NCBI GenBank assembly: GCA_013400115.1
Contig: VXBP01010419.1
Span: 21,074 to 85,073, forward strand
From: Rhinopomastus cyanomelas
Lineage: Eukaryota > Chordata > Aves > Bucerotiformes > Rhinopomastidae
Reading direction: 5' to 3'
DNA length: 64,000 bases
Of the stretch, positions 47,293 through 59,539 are shown in pieces. A model generated the notes under the pieces. The model searched no databases. It worked only from the letters and a program-made list of their open reading frames with translations, and was not told the DNA's origin. A program made the position numbers and the translations under genes. The stretch's first letter is position 1, and the number at the start of each line of letters is the position of its first letter.

Positions 47293-50200
47293 CTAGAAAC
47301 AAGGATTATATACACTTTCTAACTATGTTAAAGAATCTTGTAAAACCCTCTTCTGGTTACTGCTGCACACAGAAGAGTGGAGTCTACTTGCTTCCAGTTA
47401 TTTTCAGGTGTTTATTATCACCAGAACTGATACTACCTCGCTGCCTACACTTAGTCTCTTAGCAATTTGAAATGCTGCACTTGAGGCCTAACAGTGAGCC
47501 CAGTGCAGAACTGAAATCCGGCTTTATTTTGGAATACACCCCATTCAATATAGACAGTATCAGCAACCATCAATATTTTGCTGAGCTATCTTCTTTTTCA
47601 ACCAGGAGAAATTTTCATGGCTTTCTTTTTTTTTTTCCCATTTATATTCATTGGGGGTATGACTTGAAGGACTTGACTATGAGCTACTTTTGAAAGGCCA
47701 GCTCCCAGTAACTGCCTCAAATTTTGTAAACGAGCCTTCTTCCAAAACCTGACAGAATCTAAAGTTATAATACATACAAGTCAGAGAGCTTTCACTCAGG
47801 ATTTCTGCACAAACTCCAATTCATTACTTTCTTAATGGTGGTAAGAAATCTATAGCTCAAATGAACCTAAGTATTAAAAGAAAAGGTGAAAAATGAAAGC
47901 CATTGTTATTTCACAATAAAATCAGAAAAAAAGCAAGACTGAGTCTTTCAGAGCTAATAAATTGATTAAGAGGGAATTAGTAGACACAAATTCAATCTAC
48001 TAGGGAAGAAGCGACCATTATTGCCATAATTCATGCCTTGCAAAGTATTTTTTGAGAAGTGAATGACAGTAAGATGAGGATCTGCCAACACACAGAACAC
48101 CAAAGTCTTACACATTGTGTGAGGGCCTCTTATGCCACAGGTACTTCTATACAGGAGCCAAGACATTTTCAAGCAACAGGTCTCCATCCCAGTGAAGTTA
48201 ATAAGCTTTTACTATCCAAAGTAATTGCAGCAAAGAGTACCAGAATGATGGGAAACACTGATATAAGGGAAAAGAACCATAAAAGAGTTGAAAGGTCCTG
48301 GTAATAACCCTCTGTTTAGTCTAGCCATCAAACCAGCCTTACACTGGCTGGCCTTCTGTTTTGCCAGGGGGCTCCACTGGCAGCTACAGGGCACGGGGCC
48401 AAACCTGCAGGGTTTGACTGCTACAAGTAGGAACATGAGGAAGTTGTTTTTCTGCCTTCAAGTTGTTTCCGTTCACTACCCTTCTAAGGAAGGCACAGTA
48501 GGACTGCCAAGTAATTCCAGCGTATCCATACAGGGACTCCATTGAGGTCAGTCTCTAACTGGAAAACAAGATTCCCACGGTTCTGTATTTAGCTGTGTAT
48601 GCTAAGCAGAGGTTAAGGATGAGAAAGAAGTTTTGGAGCCTGTCTGAGGTTCTGGTTTCATAATCAGTCTCAGTTGGTCTGAGTATGGGTCTGACTGCCC
48701 ACTGACCCCCTACTCATCCTACTACCTCCCTGTAAACAGGAGACCATGGACTGAGCTGGAACTGACCGTGAAGCCACATGCTGGCTGGCATGCAAAGGAG
48801 AAGCTGCAAAAGATAGTTAATATTTGATAGTTAGTTGGATGATTATGAGGTACCAGGGTGCAGTAAACTGCTGCAGGGATGCAGGGGCTTTTGGAAAGAC
48901 AGAAATGAAGGAATATTTTGAGTCTCAAAGCATTACTGTACTCAAGCCCACTACTTCAGTAGCACCTTCTACACACAATCGTGGCATGTGACATTCTGAA
49001 AGCACCTGTATCCAGCTGGCAGAAGATGAGGTAGGTCACTGTTACTTCTTTACAGCTGACACAAATGAATCTTGGACAATCACCCTAGTGAATTTACAGA
49101 ATCTTAAGAAAAACCAAACCAGCCCAACAGACAGTGCTGCCTTGGTTCAGCTGGACCTATCTGTCCAGTTGAGCTCCTTGATTTCCACACACGAAGCAGT
49201 GTGAAAATGACTCAAATAACACTACCATCTTCTGCTCTGAGTCCAAAAGGAGCCACCTTCATATATGACTGGATGATCAAAAATTAGGGAATAGGCATCC
49301 ACCTAGTCAGGCTGCTGGCACGCTTGAAAATCCAGATGAGACTCCTGGCTCTCAAATGATTATCAAATGACCCATGAAAATGTCAGTAAAACTGCATGCA
49401 TAAGACACTTTCAAACCTAACTCATTTTGTTAGCACAATTCTTATGATGTTGTTTACCAACACAATGTAGGTCACCGGTTTGGCAGCCTTCTTGTCTCAC
49501 TGGCACATCAGTAATGCAGAAAAGCTGCTGCTTAACTGTGGAAAACAGCAACAAGGATGACTAAGACACCCCAAAGTCAGAAGATTGACAAGATATGTAT
49601 GTTTAATAGCTGTATTTTGAAATGCTGGATACACAGATACACACACATCACCAGACCTAACACTTGGTGACACAGAACTTAAATCAAAGGGCACGTCTAC
49701 TGTCCCCAAAGACAGGAGTCCTTAGCCGGTGCTCACTACTGGGTTAAAATAGTGGATGCAATCATTCAGAGTAAGTGTAATCTCAGCACACAGACAAAAA
49801 GTTCAGAACTTACTATTATGAAAATACAGCCATCTCTTTTTTATAGAAATAGGATGATGCTCCAGAAAAGGAATGTTACAGTAATATTTAAATAATATTT
49901 ATTCAAAATATACATATTAATAGTTATCGATGGAAGGAGCTCACTATTATAAACGGACACCCCAACACTGAGATTTGAACAAAAGAACTACTGATACAAT
50001 AGCAGCAATATTAGCATATCTTTTTGAAAACCATTTCTGAAAAACAAAGAACCTATACACTAGTCCATGCAGAAAACAAGATGTCATCTGCTGTTTTCTT
50101 TTCATTATTCTCCAAAGCTGCCTGATAATAACAGACAAGACAAAAGGGACTATTCTCATCTGCTCTGGGCAAGAGATGCCGAATAGAAATTCTGAGCCTG

Positions 50201-53200
50201 TCAGCTCCACACAGCATTAAGGGACCGTGACAAGAGCTGGCCGTAGGGATATTTTACCTCAAACAGTAATCTTTTCTTGTGGTCATCACAGTGACTTCCA
50301 GTGTTTTAAACGGCCCTAGCATGTCTCAAAATGGGATAATGCATAATAGATGGAATAAATCTCCTATGAGAAAATCACTTGGAAGGACAGCATTCAGTTG
50401 CAGGCAAGTTTCGGCTGCTGCAGCCCCCCTGATTAGGCCAGCCTTGGACTACGGTTCCAGCAGAGCAACAGATGGAAAGAAAGCCTGAAGGAATAGATTC
50501 CCAAGAGCTCAGCTCACATCTAGGGACCTGCTTTTGTGAACAGATTTTTCTGAAGTGCTCAGCATTCAGGAGTATCCATTCTGCCTAAAAGAAGCCAAGC
50601 TGGTTTTATAATCTCCCCTTAAGCTTTCTGATTATATCCTTTCTCAATATAATTTGAAAAGAGATGACAGGACTACAGATGGACAAGTTTTGTTTAGTAC
50701 ACATCTCACGAACAATAAATCTAATACACAAACATTTCCTATAAAGTTTTCAACTAAATCACTAATAAAGTACAAAGGCACTTGTACACCTGCAAGGGAA
50801 CAGGAGTTGTACAGCAGGCTGCAAAGAAAGTAAATGAACACAAAGGAACTGTCTGTATCATTTTACCTTGATTGTCTAGACTAATCCTTGCTGAAACAAG
50901 GTAAATACAACAAGAGACAAGTTTCAAATTATAGTACTGACTAAATTAAACCACAGCAAGAACACTGGTCCAGAACAAGACAAGCACAATAAATTTGCCC
51001 ATAATGATGTGAAGAAGCCAAAAACACTCACTAGTATTTTGTGTTTCAGCTGCAAAGCAGCAGAAAGGTATTTTCAGGGTTTCTGATAACAGTGAAATAG
51101 TCCTTATCCTAACACTCATTGTAATTCAACGATGCACATTTTCAATATGCAGCGCCAGACAACACGCACTAATATGTTTTGGAAAAAACTGGCCAGGCAT
51201 CCTTGTGTGTTCTGGCTGTAAAACACTCATCACATTTTAGAACTTCAGGGAGGTCACAGGAGGCTAAAAATAAAGATATTTTAGAAATTACAGAAGTTAG
51301 AAAAGCACAGCAGAAAGAAGCATGGTGTGGTGAGCACTGTGTTGTTGCCTGGTAAAGTCAAAGGCCAATAATAAAGATACAATCAGTAAGTGGTTAGAAG
51401 AGAAATCCTTACTACCGTTGTGTCTGAATCATGCTGCTTTTTTCTAAGAGCCTACAGGCTTAGTTAATAATGGTATCTTGTCCAAGAATTTACACGAAAG
51501 CCTTGAGACTTCCCACTGCTTTCTTTCAAAGCAGGACCAGGGCAACAGAAGCTCCTATCAATCAGCTCCTGCAGACCTTGCAGGTATCTGCTTCTCTTGA
51601 AAGAGACAGAGACCAGGATATCTCTGCTTTAACTTAGGCACTCGGATACCTCAAGCAAGGAGGGACAAAGCCAGAACTTCCTCTTTTTGGTTGTTCTCCA
51701 TGCCTTTGGTGGGATGGGGAGGAGACAACACTATGTCTATGAATTAGTAAGAGTTATAAGGCAAGCATGATGATGGAAGCATCAGGGCTTGGTATATACC
51801 AGCATTTATGAGATCCTTCATTCTCTCTCTCTCCCATTATGTTTGGCACGACTTTATTTAAAATTGATAAAAGGAGAGAAAAAATTATTTTTCCTCTGCT
51901 TCTCTCTTCTGGAGCATCTTCTATTTCCCATATGCCTACTCCTGACAGTTTCTGCCCCATATTAACTTATTTCTCTGTTTCAACCCTTCTCAATCCATTT
52001 CCCCAAATTTTGGCCAGTATCAGACATTTTCTTGCTCCAGTTCCAGAATCTGCAGTATTGCTTTACCCTCTAGAATGACAATCAGGCCTTCTTGTCACCT
52101 TCAGCCCTTTTCTCCCCATGTCCACATGAGGTGCCTCTTACCCTCCAGACCTCTATTCTGGGCTCCTTTCTCTGTTTTAACTCTCAGCATTACTACTGCT
52201 GGTTGATTTACAGTTTTGTAAAAGACCACAGGCTATAAATGAAGGAGAAATGGGCAGCTGCAATTGGAAAGTGGGAAAATACAGGAGGGAGGATAAAGGA
52301 AAATAAAGAATTAAGCAGAGAGAACATTAGGCAATTTAGCACGGCAAGAGAAAGAGGTTAAAGATGATCACAAATGATAACCAGCTATAACTATTAGCCA
52401 CAAGAAATAAACATAGATGTTTACCATCCAGTTTTCAGTAAGAAACAGAATTCATGTTAAATCTTAAATACATATAAAATCTTTCTGGAGAACGGAGGCT
52501 TCATCAAGTAGAAACAAGGATGAACAACTTGGACTCAACAAACTTTTCCAGACACTATTCCTTGACATACTGCCTTCAAGGTCACTATTTAAGCTAATGG
52601 AGTTGCTTTCAGGAGTACTTTATGTTTTGACACTACAAAAATTACACTCCAAGGAAAAAAAAATCCATTCTCCTACACTAATTAATAATTGTTACCGGTC
52701 TGCATCTCCAAAAAACCCCAACTATTGGTCAATTGTTGTGTTGCATGCCTGTAAAGTGATGTCTACCTGAAGCAATAAGATGTGCAACACGACAAGGATA
52801 TGATAACTGTAATGAAATCAACCTGCCAACTGTGCCTTTATTCTTAACTAAATGTCATGAGCAGCTTCACAAAGTCAAATGAGTTGAAACAAACAGGGTG
52901 AGAAAAAACTAGCTAGTGAGCATATTACCTGCCCCATGCTCCACAGATTCAGGAGCAAACACAAAAGCAGCCCTTACAAACATGGACCTGCTGATACTGG
53001 GAGTACCCAATGTTGTGAAAGAATTCTTTCAACTAGGAAATAAAAGGGCAAATGCAAATGGCAATCATTGTGGAGAAGTGATTTGTTTCTTCAACACCAA
53101 AACGGTGAAAAAAGCCAGACACATATGAACACACTGCTGCAGCTTCTAGTTAGGCATATTTTAGTAATTTATGAAAAAGCATTGAACATGTGACCAGCTG

Positions 53201-53240
53201 ATACTGCATTTCCAGGAGTGTTGGGCACTCAAACCTCTAA
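47293..53240. other. Probable intronic DNA, no gene recognised
   Basis: No exon with family support was found. A minus-strand micro-segment at 50865-50888 has strong splice-like flanks but is only 24 bp. A segment near 50263-50315 is open with a GAG|GTAAAA end. Neither is convincing. No LINE or LTR was recognised in these 6 kb, which makes it one of the least repeat-rich parts of the window. Confidence 0.5.
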
Positions 53241-54015
53241 ATCACAGAGCCACAGGATTACTGAGGCTGGAAGGGACCTTTGAAGATCACTGAGTCCAAA
53301 CCTTCCCTGCACGGGCAGAGACACCTTTCACTAGACTAGGTTGCTCTAAGCCAGGGGTCCTCAAAACTTTTTAAACAGGGGGCTGGTTCACTGTCCCTCT
53401 GACACTGTCGGGAGCCGGGCTATAGTTTGGAAAAAAATGAACGAATTCCTATGCACACTGCACGTATTTTATTTGTAGTAGTGCACAAAAAACAGGAAAA
53501 AGAATGCAATATTTAAAATGAAGAACAATTGTAACCAACAAAAACAAATAATATTTCAATGTGCGCTTCCCACTGGTGCTGGCTGGCTTGTGCTGCCTGG
53601 GAGCTGGAGGGATGGGGGGAGAGATGGGGGAGCTGTCCACCTCGCTGATGCCGATGCCCCCCTCCTCAGCCTGGCCGCACAGTCCTCAGGAAGTAATCTG
53701 CAGCTGCTCGGTTTCCCCCCACAACCCCCAGTGGAAGTGGGGGGGAGGGGGTCTGTAAACACCGGCCGGCCACATTGAAGACCCTGGGGGGCTGTATCCG
53801 GCCCACGGGCCAGGTTTTAAGGATCCCTGCTCTAAGGCCTTCCAAACTGACCTTGAACATTTCCAGGGAGGGGACATCCACAACCTCTTTGGGCAACTGG
53901 TTCCAGTTGTCTCACCACCTTGACAGTAAAGAATTTCTTCCTAATATCTTACATAAAGCTACCATCTTTCAGTTTAAAACCTGCCCCATTAATAGGGGCC
54001 TTGGTAAAGTCAAAT
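53241..54015 (-). repeat. CR1 LINE 3' portion, split by a hAT insertion
   Basis: Plus-strand sequence AATCACAGAGCCACAGGATT and GAGGCTGGAAGGGACCTTTG begin a CR1 in minus orientation. It runs to GACTAGGTTGCTCTAAG at 53350, is interrupted, and resumes at 53830. It continues with GGCCTTCCAAACTGACCTTG, CATTTCCAGGGAGGGGACAT, AAGAATTTCTTCCTAATATC and TTTCAGTTTAAAACCTGCCC. Removing the insert and one target copy restores a continuous CR1. The subfamily differs from the copies at 24, 38 and 59 kb. Confidence 0.9.
53352..53829. mobile_element. Non-autonomous hAT-type DNA transposon (478 bp)
   Basis: The ends are CAGGGGTCCTCAAAAC on the left and, read inward from the right, CAGGGATCCTTAAAAC. This is a terminal inverted repeat matching at 14 of the first 16 positions. 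The flanks CTCTAAGC (53344-53351) and CTCTAAGG (53830-53837) are an 8-bp target duplication with one mismatch, the size typical of hAT elements. The left part (GGTTCACTGTCCCTCTGACA, GCCGGGCTATAG) resembles Charlie-type hAT ends known from vertebrates. The right half is GC-rich with a CCGGCCCACGGGCC palindromic core. No transposase frame is visible. It needs a transposase in trans and is presumably inactive. Confidence 0.85.
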
Positions 54016-54445
54016 CAGCAGGACCTGCAACTGCTTGGTGCCTCCTCCCAAGGACAGGCAGCCTGACTGCTCCACATCTACTTCATAATGAATTAATATT
54101 GTGTTACCTAGTCATTACCTCCTTACAAACAGAATGCCATTGTATCCAGCAGCATCTCCCATCACCAGCCTCGCAGCATCCCAGCAGATGGGATTCAGCA
54201 GAAGACCATTTGCCCTGTGCAGCTCTCACATATTAATTCCCTCCTCACTGCATTCAGAAGTGGAATAGGTACAAGAACCCAGACTGTGGGCACAGCACAC
54301 GTTTTTATCTGACTGTGAACAGAAAAGCCTCAGACAGATAACTTAATAAGAGAGGATGTTTGCATCACAAAACATTTGGCCTCTCTAATCCCAGAGGCAG
54401 CATGTAAAACTCTGTCTGAAGTCTACCCTTCTATTTTTCCACCAG
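54016..54445. other. Spacer between two CR1 copies
   Basis: This is unique-looking sequence with no gene. The exact 5' limit of the next CR1 is uncertain, so the final 100 bp or so may belong to it. Confidence 0.4.
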
Positions 54446-54519
54446 GTCTGCCATAGACCCACCCCCAGCCTACAGAAGAAATTTAGCAATCTGAAAAAGT
54501 ATACCAACAAAGAAGAAAG

Positions 54520-55187
54520 CAAAGAACAATGCTAGGAGGCCTGCTTGGCTGAACAAGTTGCTCCTGGACACGCTGTCACACAAAAAGAAACTCTACAAGG
54601 AGTGGAAGAGAGGATGGCTAGAATGGGGGGAATATAAGGATGCTGCCCGGACAGCTAGAGATCTGGTTAGGAAAGCCAAGGCACAGTTTGAATTTGGCCT
54701 AGCCAGGGAGGTCAAAGGAAACACCAAGAACTTCTACAAGTATATGAATGGTAAGAAGAAGCCTAAGGAATGTGTGGGTCCCCTCAAAACAGGTGAGGTT
54801 GTCACAAGTGACATGGAAAAGGCTGAGGTTCTCAATGACTTCTTTACCTCGGTCTTCACTGCAAAGGCCTCCAATCACATTCCTGGGGACATCAAGAATT
54901 ATGGCAGGGACTGCAAGGAAGAACTGCCCATCATAAGTGAAGAGCTGGTTCGTGATCATCTCAAGGACCTGAAAGCATTCAAGTCCATGGGACCAGATGG
55001 GATACACCCAAGGGTCCTGAGAGTACTGGCAAATGAGGTTGCTAAACCCCTCTCTATTATATTCCAAAAGTCATGGTGGTCTGGTGAAGTCCCCACTGAC
55101 TGGAAAAGGAGAAACATAATTCCTGTTTTCAAGAAGGGTAGGAAGGAGGAGCCGGGGAACTACAGGCCAGTCAGTCTCACCTGGTAA
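54520..55187 (+). pseudogene. CR1 ORF2 fragment, linker and N-terminal RT
   Basis: An open stretch of just over 200 codons covers the LINE region between endonuclease and RT, and the first RT blocks. It includes a conserved MGPDGIHPRVLR motif and the FKKGRKEEPGNYRPVSLT block. It stops where a deletion of several bases turns the expected 'SLTS.PGKIMEQ' into a premature TAA at 55185-55187. The intact protein would reverse-transcribe CR1 RNA. This piece alone is non-functional. Confidence 0.9.
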
Positions 55188-55319
55188 GATCATGGAGCAG
55201 ATCCTCCTGAAGGCACTGCTGAGGCAGGTGAATAGTGAAGAGGTGATTGGGAGCAATCAGCATGGCTTCACCAAGGGCAAGTCCTGCCTGACAAATCTGG
55301 TGGCCTTCTATGAAAAGGT

Positions 55320-55750
55320 CACAACAGGGGCGAGCGACTGATGTCATTTACCTGGACCTCAGCAAAGCCTTTGACGCTGTCCCGCACCACATTCTGGTCT
55401 CCAAGTTGGTGGACCATGGGATTGATGGGTGGACCACTAGATGGGTAAGGAACTGGCTTGATGGCCGGACCCAGAGAGTGGTTGTTGATGGATCCATGTC
55501 CAAGTGCAGGCCAGTGACAAGCGGAGTCCCTCAGGGATTGGTCCTGGGACCAGTCTTGTTCAACATCTTTGTAGGTGACATGGACAAGGGCATTGAGTGC
55601 ACCCTCAGGAAGTCTGCTGACGATACCAAGCTGTGTGACGCAGCAGACACGCTGGAGGGAAGAGTTGCCATCCAGAGGGAACTGGACAGGCTGGAGAAGT
55701 GGACAAAGTCCAACCTCATGATGTTCAACAAGACCAAGTCCTGCATCTGA
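55320..55750 (+). pseudogene. CR1 ORF2 fragment, catalytic RT region
   Basis: This is the second frame of the same LINE. It carries motif A (YLDLSKAFDAV), the SGVPQG block, LGPVLFNIFVGDMD, and a substituted active-site motif (SADDTKLC, first position Ser). A frameshift at about 55325 separates it from the preceding piece. A deletion near 55748 ends it with TGA, just after MMFNKTKSC. The Ser substitution would probably weaken any activity even if the frame were intact. Confidence 0.9.
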
Positions 55751-55827
55751 GTTGAGGCAATCCTAGGCACAAGTACAGGCTGGGCAGTGACTGGCTGCAG
55801 AGTAGCCCTGGGGAGAAGGACTTAGGG

Positions 55828-56175
55828 GTGCTTGTGGATGAGAGGCTCAACATGAGCCAGCAGTGTGCACTTGCGGCCCAGAGGGAAAACTGGATCCTGG
55901 GCTGCATCAGGAGAAGTGTGGCCAGCAGGTCGAGGGAGGTGATTTTCCCACTCTACTCTACTCTGGTGGGATCCCACCTGGAGTACTGCGTCCAGTTCTG
56001 GAGCCTTTATTACAGGAGGGATGTGGAGATGCTGGATTGTGTGCAAAGGAGGGCCACGAGGATGATCAGAGGGCTGGAGCACCTCTCCTATGAGGACAGA
56101 CTGAAAGAATTGCGGCTCTTCAGTCTGGAGAAGAGGAGGCTCCCAGGTGACCTTATTGTGGGAGGGACTATTTAG
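55828..56175 (+). pseudogene. CR1 ORF2 C-terminal fragment
   Basis: The third frame of the same LINE carries the C-terminal region after the RT palm. It reads DERLNMSQQCALAAQ, then IRRSVASRSREVIFPLYSTL, then HLEYCVQFW, ERVQRRATRM-like sequence and the EHLSYEDRLKELRLFSLEKR block. The frame ends early at TTTAG near 56173, where a deletion removes the last residues. The CR1 3' UTR follows. Confidence 0.9.
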
Positions 56176-56459
56176 GATGGCGCATAGTGACAGGACTAGG
56201 GGGAATGGAGCAAAGCTGGAGATGGGTAGATTTAAACTGGATGTGAGGAGGAAATTCTTCACCGTGAGAGTGGTGAAGGCCTGGAATGAGTTGCCCAGGA
56301 AGGTGGTTGGGGCCCCATCCCTGGAGGTGTTTAAGGCCAGGCTGGATGGCGCTCTGGCCAGCCTGGTCTAGGGTGGGGTGTCCCTGCCTGTGCTGGGGGT
56401 GTTAGAACTGGATGATGGTTCCTTCCTACCCTAAGTGACTCTGATTCCATGGCTTCTCC

Positions 56460-56533
56460 AGTCAGGTGAGCCTGCAGGGGGATTGAACTGGATCATCTTT
56501 TGAGGTCCCTTCCAATCCCTTATGATTCTATGA
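56460..56533 (+). repeat. Second CR1 3' tail adjoining the long copy
   Basis: Immediately after the long CR1 tail comes another complete tail: GAACTGGATCATCTTTTGAG, GTCCCTTCCAATCCC and TTATGATTCTATGA. Two successive CR1 tails mean two separate retrotranspositions, the second being an extremely truncated copy. Confidence 0.8.
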
Positions 56534-56828
56534 AAATGATGTTGTAGCCTAAAATGTTGCCTGACATACCTGTCACACCACATCTAGAGAACTTAAGAAA
56601 AGCCAGGGGAGGGCTGGTTATCAAGGCAGTGAGCAGATTCTGGCAGTAGCCAAGCAGGATTTGCACTCTAACACAGCCTGCTTCAAACATACAGGGTCTT
56701 GACCACTCCATGATGTGGCTCAAGGAGAGAAGGCAGAACGTAGCCTTCCCTCCCACATGTTACTGTTCGCAGAGGTCACTTTTTTCTCTCAGCTGTGCCA
56801 TGGGTAAAAAAAACCTCTCAGCACAACA

Positions 56829-56891
56829 TGGTGGAGGTTGGATTAGAACTCTAGAGGTCCTTTCCAACTCTGACGATTCTGTGATTCTATG
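56829..56891 (+). repeat. CR1 LINE 3' tail fragment
   Basis: GTGGAGGTTGGATTAGAACT, GAGGTCCTTTCCAACTCTGA and GATTCTGTGATTCTATG make up the last 60 bp of a CR1, in plus orientation. The terminal repeats are intact. Confidence 0.9.
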
Positions 56892-59539
56892 CAGATGGCT
56901 CCACAGGAAATAAAATACAGCTAGGCACAGTGAGACATTATCAGAGCTAAATGGAACTGCTGCTCAGGCCGCTGCCTCTCTTGCCGATCACAAGATCAAA
57001 AACCCCTCCATAAAAAGAAAACACAGCTTTCCCACCTCGTTGTTGGGCTTTTTTTAACAGATCTAAGATAAAATTGCACTGGGTGAAATATTCCCCAAGC
57101 CACAGATATACCTACTGCCCAAAGCAATTCCACTTCTGATGTTGCAGATGCTGCTGGAGGTTAGACTGTAAGAACAGTCACCCTAGGGAGCGCTGCAGAC
57201 ATAGAACTAAGCAAGACATCAAGGCTCTGGAGCAGCTGCTGCTGAGGGGCTTCTCTCTGCTGCGAGCAGAAAAGTAGTTGACAGAGTTCTGCACGTCTTA
57301 AATTGAACTCCTATTGATGTTTTCATCACTAAGTGGTCTGACTTCTCAGCACACAGGTTTTTGCAACACTAGTAATTTCAGGGGCTAGGCACTGAGCTCA
57401 GAACACATAACAGCGGGCTGTTGTACTGAAGAACAGCTGGGTTCAACTGAGGAAGCACCATGAACCCTGCACACGAGGCACACCATGAATCAGAAAAACC
57501 TGATGAATACAAGCAACCCAGAACACACATGACTGGAAGAAAATGCTATTTAACAGCCACAATAATATTCTAAAATCATAACTGAAATAATTTCCCTCAT
57601 ATTGGCAAAAAAACCCTCGCAGAGCTCAGCTCCCACAGCACTCTTCAGAGATGGCAGGCGTGTAATCTCAGCAAGGCCTCCAACTCATACACCCAGAGAA
57701 TTACAACTTGACATGAGTGACACAAGCCTGCAGATCCACCCAAGTGCTTTATTGCAGCCCCTGCTCCTTGCTCCTACTTAGCTACCTGATGATGTTCTGC
57801 TGCCAGCCAGCCTTCTTCGGGTTGTCTGCATGAGAAATGCTGAAGATTCATGTTCTGTAAGGCCTGCAGGAGGGAAAACCATCAGGGAACAGACTGTGGG
57901 TAGAAATGCTGGCAAATACCTCAGGCTTTAAAATCCCAGCCATATGAAGACCTCAGGCTTGTGAAGGGACAAAAAGCAGCAAGTGTTTAGTGCTCTTGGA
58001 GCCTGAGGAGAGATTAGCTGCTGCTGATTCACAGTGTGTGGCTGGCAAGTAACTTAATCCTTAGGGCTAGTTTGCTGACTCACAAATCCTAACTGAACTC
58101 AAAGTACATTAAAATTATGTCATTTTACAGTAGTGGACAATCTTGTGCAACTAAGGCACCTAGTAAGCTTGAGAGATGTGAGAAATCAACTACAGTTAAT
58201 TAATCTTTGTCAGTAGGAAGTACTAGTGGAAAAGGGACAAAACGATCCTGATGAGAACAGGGGAGTAGCAATTACAAGTAACTGCACAATGTGTTAAGCT
58301 TTCCCCACAGTGGCTGTGACAATGTTGGAGGAAATAATTACTAGTTCAGACAGAAAACACCAACCCATTACATTTCAGGATTTCTAAGAAGACAGAGAAC
58401 CAACATCACAGGATCACTGTGATTGTAAACATACAGTACAACATGGCCAAAATGTCAGGTGCTGATTCATGGGGCTGCCTTGTGGCCCTCACTGATCCCC
58501 TTCCTGCTGCCCACTCAGCTCCTATCTGCAGCTTCTATTCTCACTCCTGTCTCTGTTCGTCTTCCTTCACTCCCCCAAGGGAGGACACTGCTACCTGCTG
58601 TACTGGATTTGCATGGCAAGGTTTTGGTAGCTGGCAGGGCTACAGGAGCTGCTTCTGTAAGAAGCTGCTAGAAGCTTCCCCTATGTCCATCAGAGCTAAT
58701 TCCAGCCAGCTCCAAGATGGATTCTTCATGCCAAGCAAGAAGCCTGAGGCAGGACTACATCCACACTTGATCTTCCCTTGCTCTGTGTGATGTCCTAGAA
58801 TTATTTATTCTGCACCTGATTTTTCAGTTTACGGTGCTTGAATTCATGTTGGGCTTGTGCCCTTCAAAGTCATAGCCCAAAACAGAGGGTACTTATGACA
58901 TGCTCTGGGAAGAGAACAAAGGCATGTGGTGATGTTTGAAGAAGCATAGCTTGATGGACTGTGTATGGAGACAAACTTGATTTAGCCTTCTTTGTGGGGC
59001 TTTTTAGAAATGGTCCCTGTGAGAGGTCCTGGGTATCAGCCCTTCACAGGAAAAACAGGTAAGCAGACAGCAGAAGGTAGCCTGTCCTTTGCCATTTTGT
59101 CCATTTGTCAGTACTAGGCAACCTTCGTCATACCCATCAGAAGCAGCCATGCTGCGGTGCACAACAGCATCACAAATGCTCCCCTCTTGTGAGCAACGGT
59201 GCTGTGCTGACAAAAGCTGGCGAACAAGTGAAACACCAGGAGAGCTCTTCCACGAGAGTAATGTTTAGGGCAGGCTGGGTTACATCTACTACCACCTCCC
59301 AAGGACAACTAAAATGCTTATTACCAGCACACTGTAATGTTTGGACAGGCCCCAAACACCTCACCACCTTTCAGAATTCCCTCTGTACTTCTGCATGGCA
59401 GTGCATGCCAGCACTCCTTTTTTACAGATCGGGAACAAAACCAGAAGTGAGCTGTCTGCAGCCTAAACAGGATGTCCTTGAAACAAGGAATTGAAACCGA
59501 TTTTCCCAAGACCTGGGCCAGAAGCTCTGGACCACATAC
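56892..59539. other. Probable intronic or intergenic DNA, no gene recognised
   Basis: A 69-bp minus-strand segment at 57786-57854 (acceptor GGCCTTACAG, donor CATCAG|GTAGCT, phase 0 both sides) is open but unrecognised. I regard it as probably fortuitous. No other structure was seen. Confidence 0.45.

Larger units (their letters stand above)
54450..56454 (+). mobile_element. Long CR1 LINE with broken reverse transcriptase
   Basis: This is the longest CR1 in the window. It starts in the endonuclease-RT linker and runs to a 3' tail (CCTAAGTGACTCTGATTCCATG). RT blocks appear in order: 'KSMGPDGIHPRVLR' near 54985, 'VFKKGRKEEPGNYRPVSLT' near 55125-55180, 'NQHGFTKGKSCLTNL' near 55255, 'DLSKAFDAVPHHIL' near 55355, and 'SGVPQGLVLGPVLFN' near 55520. 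The catalytic motif reads S-A-D-D at about 55614 instead of the usual Y/F-A-D-D, followed by 'YCVQFW' near 55985. Frame breaks occur near 55184, 55325 and 55748. No active ORF remains. Confidence 0.93.

Noticed and set aside
48261..48280. DIRE(K/R)-type sequence suggestive of the HS1BP3 PX domain
   Set aside because: It is on the plus strand, opposite to the gene, with no flanking PX motifs. A similar coincidence occurs near 39452.
50865..50888. 24-bp micro-exon with strong acceptor and donor-like flanks
   Set aside because: Two of three frames contain a stop. The remaining one gives seven residues with no support.
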